A DNA stretch of 64,000 nt from the NCBI RefSeq assembly GCF_009720775.1, contig NZ_WNKW01000006.1, positions 62,001-126,000 on the forward strand, given 5' to 3'. The DNA comes from Pseudoduganella danionis. Lineage in GTDB: Bacteria > Pseudomonadota > Gammaproteobacteria > Burkholderiales > Burkholderiaceae_D. Both the position numbers and the translations under genes were made by a program. Below the pieces are notes generated by a model. It was not told the DNA's origin. It worked only from the letters and a program-made list of their open reading frames with translations, and ran no database searches. Below, piece after piece: positions 25,251 through 35,299 of this stretch (positions are counted from its first letter, which is position 1; each line of letters starts with the position of its first letter).

Positions 25251-28200
25251 TTATTTATAGCTGCGCGCCTCGAACAGATAATCCCCGCCTTTGACGTAGC
25301 CGGCCGACAGCGCTGCCCCATACTGCGGCACTTGCGGATACGCCGCCATCACCTGCTGCTTGGTCGCGCCAAACACGCGGCTGCCCGTGTCGTAGCGGTT
25401 CACCTGACGCAGCGCCTGCATCAAGCTCCAGGCAAAGATCGAGTGGCCTTCGACGCCATCATCGGCTACCGGCTCTTCGCCACCGGAGGACATCACCACC
25501 ACCGAACGACGGCTGAGGATCTGGCCCGCATCATCGCTGCCCAGCACCTGCTGTTCGCTGGCAAAAGTGCCCGAGTAGCAGCTATCGGACACCAGCATCA
25601 CCTGACTGGCGGGTATGGCCGCCAGCAACTGGGTGACGTCCTTGGTGGAAATCCAGTTAGCCGGATTATTGCTGGCGGCATCGGACGGAATCCAATAGCC
25701 TTGCTGGTTGGCCCGGTTGCGTCCCGTCATATAGCCATGGCCGGCGTAGTACACCGTCACGCTATCCTTGGGTCCCAGCTCGCGCGCCAGTGCCGCCATG
25801 CTGTTGATGATTTCCGCTTTGCTAGGATCGCGCAAGACCCGGGTCTCGTAGCCGAGTTTTTCTGCCATCAGCGCCGCGATTGCTTCCGCGTCCGGCAGCG
25901 CCGAGTCGAGTGGCGTGATACGGCTGTCGCGATAGTTGTTAATCCCGATCACCAGTGCCACCTTGCGCTCGATCTGCGGCAGGAAAGCCGTACTAGGCAA
26001 GCGCAGCGGCGTACGCCCCGCCTGCGCCTGCAACTGCGCCTGTAGCTGCAACGCAGTCGGCAGACACACATTGCTCACGCCAGCACCGCAGATCGGCAGA
26101 TCGGCCGCATGGCTGTTGCGCGCCAGTATAGCCAAGGCGTCCTGGAAGATTTCCGTCTTGTAGGCATGGCGCAGCACGGCACGTTCAGCCAGCTGATCAT
26201 TGTTCATGCGCGCCGTGGCGGTGGCCGCAAATGCTGCCAGCACCCGCTGGCGTCGCTGCGCTTCACGCTCGGCCACTGTCTGCGCGGCCGTTTCCGCCTT
26301 GGCCTGCTGAACCTTGGCTTCCTCAGCCTTGGCTTGTGCAGCGGCTTTCCGCACTTCCACCTTGCGTGCTTGCTGTGCCAGCTGACGCTGCATCCCCGCC
26401 TGCTGTTCCTGTAGCTGCTTGGCCGACTCAGGTTTGCGCCCGTCGGCGCGGGCCTGTAGCTGCGCCTGCTGCTGATAGTTGCGCGCTGTTGCGGTATGCA
26501 GTTGCGACTCTTCGCGCAGCGCCTGCGCCGCCAGCGATCCCGTCTGGGCCTGGCTGCTGCGCGCACTGGCTTCGGTCCGCATCTGGCCAGCCGCCAGCCG
26601 CAGCTCGTCTGCCCTGGCCTGCAGGATCCGGCTTTCCGCGCTGAGCTGACTCGCATCGATGCGCTGCTGTTCGGCCTGCTGCTCGGCTGCTGCACGCTGC
26701 TGCGGCGATTTGGCCAGACGGGCTTGCAACAAGGCTTCACCACGCGCGGCTAGCGCCAGTTTGGCTTCCGCTGCAGCACCACGGGCACGCGCGTCGATCT
26801 GCTGTGCTTGCAGGTCTACGTCCTTGGCCTGGGCCAACTGCAAACTGGCGTTGGCTTCGGATTTCTTTGCCTGGGCCGCTGCCTGGCGCGCTTCCGCTCC
26901 GGCCAGGCGCGATTCCGCCATGGCTTTTTGCGCCTGCGCCGTCAATTTCAACACTGGCGTCGCGGCGCTGCTCAGAGCCGCATTGGCTTGCTCGCGCTCG
27001 CCGGTGGCGCGCTGGCTCTCCGCCTGGGCCAGCTTGCTCATGGCTTCTGCCTGACTCACCTCGCTCGCGACTTTACTGCTCACTCCCGCCACCGCCGTCT
27101 TGGCCGGCACGGCGGCCAGCACCGCGCTAGCCTTACGTGCACTCGCCTGCTCGGCGCTGGCAACTTTACGCGCCTCGGCGGCTTCGCGCTTTAGCTGCTC
27201 GGTCGTCTTGCCCTGCTCGACTGCGCGAGTTTTCTCATTCTCCCGGCTAGCGACGCGCTCTTCCTTGGCTGGCGCGACCGCTGGACTGCTGTCTGCTGGC
27301 TTGCTGTCCGCTACGGGGTCTGCTGTCGTGCGCGGTGCTGGCGCAACACTATCCGCCACGGCCAGACGCACGTCATAAGTCACCGGCGCTGCCACGGTAG
27401 CGCTCGGCATCGACACCACCAGTGCGGGCACCGCGCACAGCGTTGGGTTGCTGGTGCAGGTGATGCTGGCCGCATTGTCAGAGCTGTCCAGGTTCACCAC
27501 CGGCGCGTCGGCAGGCAGCAGATAGCCTTGTGCGGCGCTACTGCCGCCTAAGCCCGCCGGCGTCAGCTGGTAGCCATAGGTAGCCAGACGGCTGTAGCTA
27601 AGCTGGCTTGCAGGGTCCTGCTTGGCCGCCGCTGCACTGCCTAACGCAACCAGCCAGTTGGCATTCGGCGTGACCAGGGCGCCATGATTGACATAACTAT
27701 CGCTGGCATACACTTCAGCCAGCAGATTCTTGGCGCCGATTACATTCCAGTCCACCGCCTCGTTACCGCCACTAAAGACGGGCAACAGCGGCGCCGCTGG
27801 ATTAGCACCGGTCGCCGTCAACGTACCCGTCAATTCAAAAGTCTTGCCGCTCGCGCTGAAGGTCGAGGTATTGAACTGCCCATCATTACCGAGGTCGACC
27901 AGCACCGCGCCAGCAGACGGCATCGCCGCGCTATTGCTGGTGTGCGACACGATGGCGGCCGCCGAAGCGCCGGCCAGCATACGCGTTGCGCCACTGACGT
28001 TGAGCTTCAGGCTGGAGCCATGCGCATCGATCAGCGCCGCGGAGCTGCTCCCTGTACCGCCTTGCATGTTCAAATTACCGCCGACCGTCAGCGTGAGCTG
28101 GCCGTCGGGGTTAATCGCCGCGATGGCGCCCTGATCACGTCCATAGCTTTGCGCCGGATTGGTGGCGTTCAGCAAGGCCACACTGCTGCTGCCACCGGTT

Positions 28201-31200
28201 AGATTCAAGTCGCCCGTAACGGTAACGTTTGCGCCACCCTGCCCTGTGGCCAGCAACGCGCCACCATGGGTATCGCTACTACCGCCGCCGTTGAGAGTGA
28301 TCGTCTTGGCATTGATGATTTTGGAGACGCTGCTCGATGGCGTCAGCTGCGAAGTGGAAGCGATGGCCGCATTATTCGCCGTCGACGCACCATCGGCAAC
28401 ATTGTAGTAGCCGCCCGAACCGCCGGTCAGCGTGATGACGGGATAATAGGCCGCACCGGCGGAGCTGCCGATATTCTGCTGCCCACCTTTGCTCAGGTCG
28501 GCCAGGATCACGGCACTATTGTCGGAACCTTTGCTGCCGCCCGTCAGCGACAGCGTACCGCCGGCCACAAAGTCCAGCGTCTGGCTACCGCCGCCAAAGG
28601 CATAGATGCCGGCCATGTTACCGCTGGTGCGGCAGCCGGTGCAGTAGGCTACGGCTGGATTAACATCCTGCAGCCCATCCCCATTACCACCGAGCAGTTG
28701 CACACTACCGCCGCCATTGATGACCAATGACTGATTGCCCGTCCCCATCTGCAGAATGGTGGCACCACTGCTCTTGTTGCCAGCACCGTTACCGCCACTC
28801 AGGGTCAGTTGCGAATTATTGCCGGTCAGGTTGATTTTTTGCGCAAGCGCATTCGCATAGATCGCGACACCACTGGCACTACCTTGGCTAGCAGCAGTGA
28901 GGGCAATCTTATTACTGCTGATTACTTGCGAACCAACAGCTTTCTCACTGTCCAAACTGATATCGACGCTGGCCTGATCGGCAGAACCTGCCTTTAGTGT
29001 TAGCGCATCGCGTGCCGTGATCGTCTGGTTAACATCAGCCGTGATTGTGACTGTCGAAGCGATGCCGGCACCGCCCAGCAAGCTGATGCTGTCTGAGTTA
29101 ATGGTCTGATTGCCGCTGCTATAGACGATCACGCCATCATTACGATGTTCAGCAGTCGCCCCGCCCCCCGTCAGCGTGATCCGGCCAGCATTGATGACCT
29201 GATCGGCATCGCTACCCACATTTCCAATTGCCTGCACACGGGCACGATTCGACTGGCCGCTAGCCCCACCAGAGACTAGCAGTTCATTGGTATTGATTTG
29301 CTGCTGAATATGATCACCATACGCATACAGGAGCACATTGTTATTGCTGCCACCATTGCCGCCCTTGAGAGTAATTGTCGAGGCAGTGATCTTTTGCAGC
29401 TTGCCGGATGGGTCGGTAGAGCCATCTTGGATAAACGCACCATTGCGCGAACCGGTACTACCGGCCTGCATATCGATACTGCCGGCGTTAATCGTCTGGT
29501 TACCAGTGCTATTGATATTCGCATTCGACGACAGATTAGCGGTCCCCGCATAGCTTCCGCCAATCAGACTCAGCGATCCCGTAATTGTAAATGTTTGGTC
29601 GCCCGCTGCCGCCATGCCAACTGGCCCGCCCGCTGCTTTCAACAGCAGACTATCGGCGATCAGCTGCTGGCTGCCATTGCTGGAAAGCCGCGCGTCGTTG
29701 TTGGAGAACGTCGCCTGACTATCCGTCGTCACGCCACCCCCGTACAGTTGCACGCTCTTGGCTTCGATGCGCTGATTGGTGGCCGTGGTGCCATTGTAGT
29801 CGCTCCACACATGCGCCCAGTTATCATTGCCAGAACCACCCTGCAGCACCACGGTATCCGCCTTGATCAGCTGGTTGACTCTGATGCCTGACACTTCCAG
29901 TTGCGCGAAATTATGATTACCAGCAGATCCCCCCTGTACGGTCAGAGTACCTGCGTTCACCGTCTGGGTAGCATCCGTAGCGCCACCCAGCACTAGACCG
30001 GCACCATTGTTCTCGCCAGCGCCGCCTTGAATCAGCAGGGCATTCTTTACCGTCACCGTCTGTGCAACGTTGCTGGAAACAGAAGCCTGATTACTGCTGC
30101 CAACCGCACCACCTACAATCGCCATGCTGCCAGCCGAAATACTCTGACTGGCATCGCTAGCTATCCTTGCCACACTATGTCCGGCGCCACCACCTGCCGC
30201 GACCGTGATTGCGCCGCTGCTGATGATGTTCTGGCTAGTTCCGGCTTGTATCTGTGCCGACGAGATGTCCCCATCTGTTACGAGCTGCACAGCGGATCCG
30301 CCCTGTACCGCAATACTGCTGGCCGTAATGTCTTGCTTGCCCGCCGAGGTCAGCAGTGCAAAATTCCCATCGGATGCGCTGGCCCCGGCAGTAGCACCAC
30401 CGGTCAGCGTCACCGCACCGGCTCGCACATTCTGCGTGGTGGCCGTGTTATCTACGTCGTCGCCGTTGGCTTCGATGAACGCCCCGTTGCTGCGGCCTCC
30501 GCTCCCCCCGGTGATGCTCAGGCTCTGATTAGCGTTGATCTGCTGCACACTATTGTGACCATTCGCAGAAATCGAGGCCATGCTGCGCAAGCCCGAACTA
30601 CTGCCCAGCAGCGCCAGCTGGTCGGCCGTAATCGACTGGGTAGCATTATCGGCATTCAGAATAATTTGAGCACCAGCGCCACTGCCAGCCGTCAGATTCA
30701 GATTGCGCGCGACGATGGTCTGGTCCGCGACGCCGGAAATCACGGCGGCCGAAGTGGTGCCGCTACCGCCCAACAAATTCAGCGTACCACCTACATTCAA
30801 GTTCAGTTTGCCGTTCGGGTTGATGGCAGCCTGCGCTGACACATCGGTGTAATACGCATTGGCAGGATTGACCGCCCCCTGCAGACCCACATTGCTGGCT
30901 CCGCCTTGAAGTGTCAGGTCGCCCATGACATTAATCAGCGCGCTACCTTGTCCAGCGGCCAGCCACGCGCCGCCACGGTTATCCGCGCTGCCACCACCAT
31001 TCAAGGTTATCGAGGCAGCGTTAATCGTCTTCAGTGCCGAGGCGGGTGCAATGCCCAGCGCAGGTACCGCGCCTATCATGGCGCCATTGGTTTCCAACGC
31101 CCCATCAGCCGCGTTATAGAATCCGCCGCTGCCGCCCGTCAAGCTGATCTGCGCATAATTCGCTGCACCTGTGGAACTGGTAATGGTCTGCTGCGCCCCC

Positions 31201-34200
31201 TTGCTCATGTCCGCAACTATCAGCGCGCTATTACCGGCGCCTTTGCTACCGCCAGTCAGCGACAAACTGCCGCCAGCCAGAAAATCGATGGTCTGATTGC
31301 CCCCGCCAAGATTGGCAATCTGCGCCCGGTTTGCGCTCACATTACAGCCTGGGCAATAGGTCGCATCAGGCTCGATGGTTGCGTAACCATCCCCAGCACC
31401 ACCGAACAGCTTGATGGAACCGCCTCCATTCACGGTAATTTTCTGGGTGCCACCATCAGCAGCTTGCACGATTTGCGCCTCACTATTATTGGCGCCGCCG
31501 CTACCACCAGTTAGCACCAATTCGGGGCGTACACCGGTGAGTATGATGTTCTGGTTCTTGACGAGGCTTTCGATGCCAGCGTGGCTATAAACACCACCAC
31601 TACCGGCAGTAGCAGTCAGACGATGCACACTAATTGTTTGCGTCCCTTCAATATCAGTTTCGCTAATCGGATTTGCCTGTATAAATGCTCCTGCATTTTC
31701 CCCGCTGCCTGCAAATAACTGCAACTTATCAGCTACAACTATGGTTTGGTTATGCACTGCATTTATTCCGACCCCGCCACTTGCTCCCGTTCGTCCATCT
31801 AATAAAATGTCCGTGGCCGTGATACTTTGATTTCCCAAACTCGTCACACGTGCAAAATTATAGAGTCCGCCAGAATTGTCATCTTGAGACTGTAAGGTCA
31901 GCGTGGTAGTACGAATCGTCTGCTCGGGCAGCGTGTTGTCAGTCGCAAGTACGCGAATGCGGCCTACATTGTTGTTACCTGATGCTCCACCCATTACGCT
32001 AATATTTGTCGCTTGAATATCCTGAGTAACTTTGCTGCCATAAACTTGAATCACGCCATAGTTCGATGAACCGACGCTACCGCCAGTTACCACAATACTG
32101 TCTGCGATAATTGACTGGGTTTTCCCTACGCCTTTGGAACTACTTGTCGTTCCAAGGCTAATCCCACTCAGGGTATTGGCATTCGCACTCGCCCCCTGAA
32201 TATCGATAGTGCCTGCGGTCACCGTCTGATTACCGGCATCGGTGACAATTGATGCAATATTCCCCAGCTGGGTAGCCCAACCACCTTTCCCAGCGCCGCC
32301 ACGCATGGTCAACGCCTGCTTGACGGTTACTGTCTGATTCTGCTGGGTATCGATCAGCGCCCCCGCTCCGTACGAAACCGGACCACCAAGCATGCTGAGC
32401 GTATCAGCGCTGATGTTCTGCACCGCATCGCCGTTAATTGCCGCCAAATTATCAGTGCCCGTTCCCCCTTGCAGTTTAAGCACGCCAGCCGTAACCGTCT
32501 GGCTGCCAACAGTGGTCTTGCTATCGTCACGATTCCACAATTGCGCATAGTTCTGCGTACCACCACTGCCGCCCGTGATATTCAAGCTGGGAGCCAGCAC
32601 CAGCTGTTTGGTGCCTACCCCCTTAGCATTCACGCTGGCAGAGTTGTTCGACCCGGCCACGCCGCCAGTCAGACTTAACTCCGTTCCCGCGGAAATAGTC
32701 TGGATTTGACCATCTCCTTTGCTGGCATTGATACTGACGGCATTCCCATTGCCCTTGCTGCCACCCTGTAAGCGGATGATATCGGCAGAAATATTCTGGT
32801 CGCCGGCACTGTTCATGCTCACCGGGCTGGCACCATCTCCTGAGCCGCCCGTCATCAGCAAAGCACCACTGAGCTTGACAGTCTGCCCGCCTGCGCCGGC
32901 ATTGACTTCGACATATGAGCCCTGATTACCAGTGCCCTGATATGCGCTGGAGCCGCCATTGAGCTGCATCGAAGTGGCAGTGATATTCTGGCTGCCCAGG
33001 CTAGTGACGGACACGCGATTGCTTGCGGCCTCATTGGCATCAAGATTGATTCCGCCCGTCAGCGTCATCGTGCCCGCATTGATGGTCTGCGTCGATTTAT
33101 TGGGCGGCAATTGATCTGGATTCAACAGCGGCGACGAAGTCGAAATGATGGCATAGTTGCTCGATCCGCCCACACCCGCCGCCACATTCAGACTGGTACG
33201 TGCGGTAATGTTTTGCACGGCGTTGCTGCCATAGGCTTCTATCCGAGCCGAATTATTCTGCCCGCTGCTGCCCGCTGTCAGACTGATCGTATCGGCAGTA
33301 ATCGACTGCGTACCGCCCTGCGCTCCATTCTTGCCGAAACCGGAAGAGATAAACGTCTGACCATAGGCACCGGATACCAGGCCTATCTCAGTTGCATTGA
33401 TCAGCTGATTGCCATAACTTAAGATGCTGCCGGATTTATTAACGGGCGTGCTGCCGCCCACTAAACTATCCTGTCCATACACCATCACTTTGGCGGCATT
33501 GATCTGCTGGTCACCACTCGAGGATAGCTGAACGGCACGTACCGACAAGGCCCCCGTCGTGGTGAGTGACTGCGAGCCATCGGTGGCCAGCATATACATG
33601 CCCCTGAACACTGCATCATCCGGGCCATACAAATTGATATTGCCGCCATTGCTCAATAAAGTCTGGCTCGCCGACGAGAACAGACTACCGCCGATATCTA
33701 TGGTGCCGCTCAGATTCGCGCCTTTACTGTCGACCTGGGTGGTACGGCCATAGGCAGTCGATGCATCGAGCCGTATCGCCACCTGCTGGGTATTAATACT
33801 GGAACCCGAGCCAGTTGCAATATACGGCGCTTGCACCTTGATCGTCGTGCCATTGGGTACTGCTGCATTGATGGTGCCACTGCCGCCACCCGGCAGGAAG
33901 GTGACGAAATCAGTCGCCGCCAGTGTGCCATTGGACGATTCGAGAATGCTGCTCAGCGTATCGAAACTGGTAGCGCCCGCAGCGGCTGCGCCACTGCACT
34001 CGCTGGCATTGCTGGCATAAATGCAGAACACGGCCGGATCCAGCAGCCAGTTGCCCGTCTTGCCCTTGGGGGCCAGCGTATTGGCCGTGCCGCCCAGCGT
34101 CAATGTATGGCCTGAAGTTTCGACCTGGCCACCGTCGCCGCCCTGCGCACCACCGCGCGCCGCAATCGAGCCGGCAAAACTGGTGTGCTGATCCGACCAC

Positions 34201-35273
34201 AGCACCACCTTGCCGCCATTGCCATTCAGCGTGGCACTGGCATCAATGCTGGCGCCTGCGTCCATGTTGGTGGTACGCGCATTGGGCAGCGCACTATTCG
34301 CGCCCTGATAATCGCCGCCCACCAGTACGCTGCCGCCGCCACCGCTACCGCTGGCATCGATGCGGGCGCCACGCTCGAGGCTGACCTGATCGCCCAGCAC
34401 TTGCACGCTACCGCCCTGACCAGCCGTATTGGCCGCGCTCAGCGTGCCGCTCACACGCACGCTATCCGACGCGCGCAGCACGATACGCCCCTGTGCATCG
34501 ACCGCACTGCTATCGGCCCGTAATACCCCCTGCTGATCGAGCAGCGCACCATACATATCGATCTGTCCACCGGCGGCATCGAGCTGGCCCAGATTGATCG
34601 CCTTATTGCCCTTGGCGCTCAAGGTCACCGACAGCGCCGGGCTGCCGCTGTCGACCAGGCTGACTTGCTGGCCAGCGGCCAGCAGAATCTGCCCGCCCGG
34701 TGCACGGATCAAACCACTGTTGCTCACTTCGCTACCTATCAGATAGACGCTGCCACCCAGCGGCGTGGTGATGCTGCCCAGATTGCTGACCAGACCACCT
34801 GAGCCCGTGAAGTTGTATTTACCGGCCAGGAAATCCGCATCCGACAGTTGCAGCGACGAAGCGATCAAACCCGCCACATCGACCACTGCATGCTGACCAA
34901 ACAGCACGCCATTGGGATTGATCAGCAACACCCGGCCATTCGATTGCAGCGTTCCCAGAATCTGGCTGGGGTCGTTGCCGGTTACGCGGTTCAGCACCAC
35001 AGACTGGGCATTCTGCTGCAAGAAACGCAGCAACTCGCCATTGGCCACATTCAACTGCCGCCAATCGATGATAGTGCCCGGCGTATTCGTCACCGTGTAC
35101 ACATTGCCATTGACGGCAAAGCTGGCCGTGCCATTCCGGACGATAGGGTCCAGCGGTGCAGCAAAGCTGGCGCCTGGCAATGCCAGCATCCCCAGCAACG
35201 TAACTTGCAAGACACTGGCATGCACACTGGCAAGTGGCATAGGCACACGCGAAAGTATGGCTAGACGCAACAT
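25251..35273 (-). CDS. Giant two-partner secretion exoprotein with C-terminal caspase fold
   Basis: About 3,340 residues. A signal peptide ends near residue 38 (GASFA). A TPS/FHA N-terminal domain (residues 45-160) has LINPNGVLFG. Residues 160-2520 are degenerate beta-helix repeats rich in SLTGGSGG and Q-I-A patterns, including one internal duplication of about 260 residues. Residues 2660-3020 are a long Ala/Gln/Glu/Lys/Arg coiled coil. Residues 3100-3335 are a caspase domain with His3179 in YYAGHGYM and Cys3232 in VSDSCYSGTF. AGGAGA lies 8 bases before the ATG at 35273. The transporter gene is directly upstream, so TpsB should export it. TPS export runs N- to C-terminal, so the protease would leave the cell last. 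The combination is unusual; substrate unknown. Confidence 0.88.
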   Translation of the reverse strand: MLRLAILSRVPMPLASVHASVLQVTLLGMLALPGASFAAPLDPIVRNGTASFAVNGNVYTVTNTPGTIIDWRQLNVANGELLRFLQQNAQSVVLNRVTGNDPSQILGTLQSNGRVLLINPNGVLFGQHAVVDVAGLIASSLQLSDADFLAGKYNFTGSGGLVSNLGSITTPLGGSVYLIGSEVSNSGLIRAPGGQILLAAGQQVSLVDSGSPALSVTLSAKGNKAINLGQLDAAGGQIDMYGALLDQQGVLRADSSAVDAQGRIVLRASDSVRVSGTLSAANTAGQGGSVQVLGDQVSLERGARIDASGSGGGGSVLVGGDYQGANSALPNARTTNMDAGASIDASATLNGNGGKVVLWSDQHTSFAGSIAARGGAQGGDGGQVETSGHTLTLGGTANTLAPKGKTGNWLLDPAVFCIYASNASECSGAAAAGATSFDTLSSILESSNGTLAATDFVTFLPGGGSGTINAAVPNGTTIKVQAPYIATGSGSSINTQQVAIRLDASTAYGRTTQVDSKGANLSGTIDIGGSLFSSASQTLLSNGGNINLYGPDDAVFRGMYMLATDGSQSLTTTGALSVRAVQLSSSGDQQINAAKVMVYGQDSLVGGSTPVNKSGSILSYGNQLINATEIGLVSGAYGQTFISSGFGKNGAQGGTQSITADTISLTAGSSGQNNSARIEAYGSNAVQNITARTSLNVAAGVGGSSNYAIISTSSPLLNPDQLPPNKSTQTINAGTMTLTGGINLDANEAASNRVSVTSLGSQNITATSMQLNGGSSAYQGTGNQGSYVEVNAGAGGQTVKLSGALLMTGGSGDGASPVSMNSAGDQNISADIIRLQGGSKGNGNAVSINASKGDGQIQTISAGTELSLTGGVAGSNNSASVNAKGVGTKQLVLAPSLNITGGSGGTQNYAQLWNRDDSKTTVGSQTVTAGVLKLQGGTGTDNLAAINGDAVQNISADTLSMLGGPVSYGAGALIDTQQNQTVTVKQALTMRGGAGKGGWATQLGNIASIVTDAGNQTVTAGTIDIQGASANANTLSGISLGTTSSSKGVGKTQSIIADSIVVTGGSVGSSNYGVIQVYGSKVTQDIQATNISVMGGASGNNNVGRIRVLATDNTLPEQTIRTTTLTLQSQDDNSGGLYNFARVTSLGNQSITATDILLDGRTGASGGVGINAVHNQTIVVADKLQLFAGSGENAGAFIQANPISETDIEGTQTISVHRLTATAGSGGVYSHAGIESLVKNQNIILTGVRPELVLTGGSGGANNSEAQIVQAADGGTQKITVNGGGSIKLFGGAGDGYATIEPDATYCPGCNVSANRAQIANLGGGNQTIDFLAGGSLSLTGGSKGAGNSALIVADMSKGAQQTITSSTGAANYAQISLTGGSGGFYNAADGALETNGAMIGAVPALGIAPASALKTINAASITLNGGGSADNRGGAWLAAGQGSALINVMGDLTLQGGASNVGLQGAVNPANAYYTDVSAQAAINPNGKLNLNVGGTLNLLGGSGTTSAAVISGVADQTIVARNLNLTAGSGAGAQIILNADNATQSITADQLALLGSSSGLRSMASISANGHNSVQQINANQSLSITGGSGGRSNGAFIEANGDDVDNTATTQNVRAGAVTLTGGATAGASASDGNFALLTSAGKQDITASSIAVQGGSAVQLVTDGDISSAQIQAGTSQNIISSGAITVAAGGGAGHSVARIASDASQSISAGSMAIVGGAVGSSNQASVSSNVAQTVTVKNALLIQGGAGENNGAGLVLGGATDATQTVNAGTLTVQGGSAGNHNFAQLEVSGIRVNQLIKADTVVLQGGSGNDNWAHVWSDYNGTTATNQRIEAKSVQLYGGGVTTDSQATFSNNDARLSSNGSQQLIADSLLLKAAGGPVGMAAAGDQTFTITGSLSLIGGSYAGTANLSSNANINSTGNQTINAGSIDMQAGSTGSRNGAFIQDGSTDPSGKLQKITASTITLKGGNGGSNNNVLLYAYGDHIQQQINTNELLVSGGASGQSNRARVQAIGNVGSDADQVINAGRITLTGGGATAEHRNDGVIVYSSGNQTINSDSISLLGGAGIASTVTITADVNQTITARDALTLKAGSADQASVDISLDSEKAVGSQVISSNKIALTAASQGSASGVAIYANALAQKINLTGNNSQLTLSGGNGAGNKSSGATILQMGTGNQSLVINGGGSVQLLGGNGDGLQDVNPAVAYCTGCRTSGNMAGIYAFGGGSQTLDFVAGGTLSLTGGSKGSDNSAVILADLSKGGQQNIGSSAGAAYYPVITLTGGSGGYYNVADGASTANNAAIASTSQLTPSSSVSKIINAKTITLNGGGSSDTHGGALLATGQGGANVTVTGDLNLTGGSSSVALLNATNPAQSYGRDQGAIAAINPDGQLTLTVGGNLNMQGGTGSSSAALIDAHGSSLKLNVSGATRMLAGASAAAIVSHTSNSAAMPSAGAVLVDLGNDGQFNTSTFSASGKTFELTGTLTATGANPAAPLLPVFSGGNEAVDWNVIGAKNLLAEVYASDSYVNHGALVTPNANWLVALGSAAAAKQDPASQLSYSRLATYGYQLTPAGLGGSSAAQGYLLPADAPVVNLDSSDNAASITCTSNPTLCAVPALVVSMPSATVAAPVTYDVRLAVADSVAPAPRTTADPVADSKPADSSPAVAPAKEERVASRENEKTRAVEQGKTTEQLKREAAEARKVASAEQASARKASAVLAAVPAKTAVAGVSSKVASEVSQAEAMSKLAQAESQRATGEREQANAALSSAATPVLKLTAQAQKAMAESRLAGAEARQAAAQAKKSEANASLQLAQAKDVDLQAQQIDARARGAAAEAKLALAARGEALLQARLAKSPQQRAAAEQQAEQQRIDASQLSAESRILQARADELRLAAGQMRTEASARSSQAQTGSLAAQALREESQLHTATARNYQQQAQLQARADGRKPESAKQLQEQQAGMQRQLAQQARKVEVRKAAAQAKAEEAKVQQAKAETAAQTVAEREAQRRQRVLAAFAATATARMNNDQLAERAVLRHAYKTEIFQDALAILARNSHAADLPICGAGVSNVCLPTALQLQAQLQAQAGRTPLRLPSTAFLPQIERKVALVIGINNYRDSRITPLDSALPDAEAIAALMAEKLGYETRVLRDPSKAEIINSMAALARELGPKDSVTVYYAGHGYMTGRNRANQQGYWIPSDAASNNPANWISTKDVTQLLAAIPASQVMLVSDSCYSGTFASEQQVLGSDDAGQILSRRSVVVMSSGGEEPVADDGVEGHSIFAWSLMQALRQVNRYDTGSRVFGATKQQVMAAYPQVPQYGAALSAGYVKGGDYLFEARSYK

Positions 35274-35299
35274 AAGCGATTCTCCTGCAGGCAACGAAA

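Noticed and set aside
25700..35000. Regular repeats that might suggest a CRISPR array or tandem DNA repeat
   Set aside because: The repeats are in frame, degenerate at DNA level and encode SLTGGSGG-type beta-helix rungs of the exoprotein.
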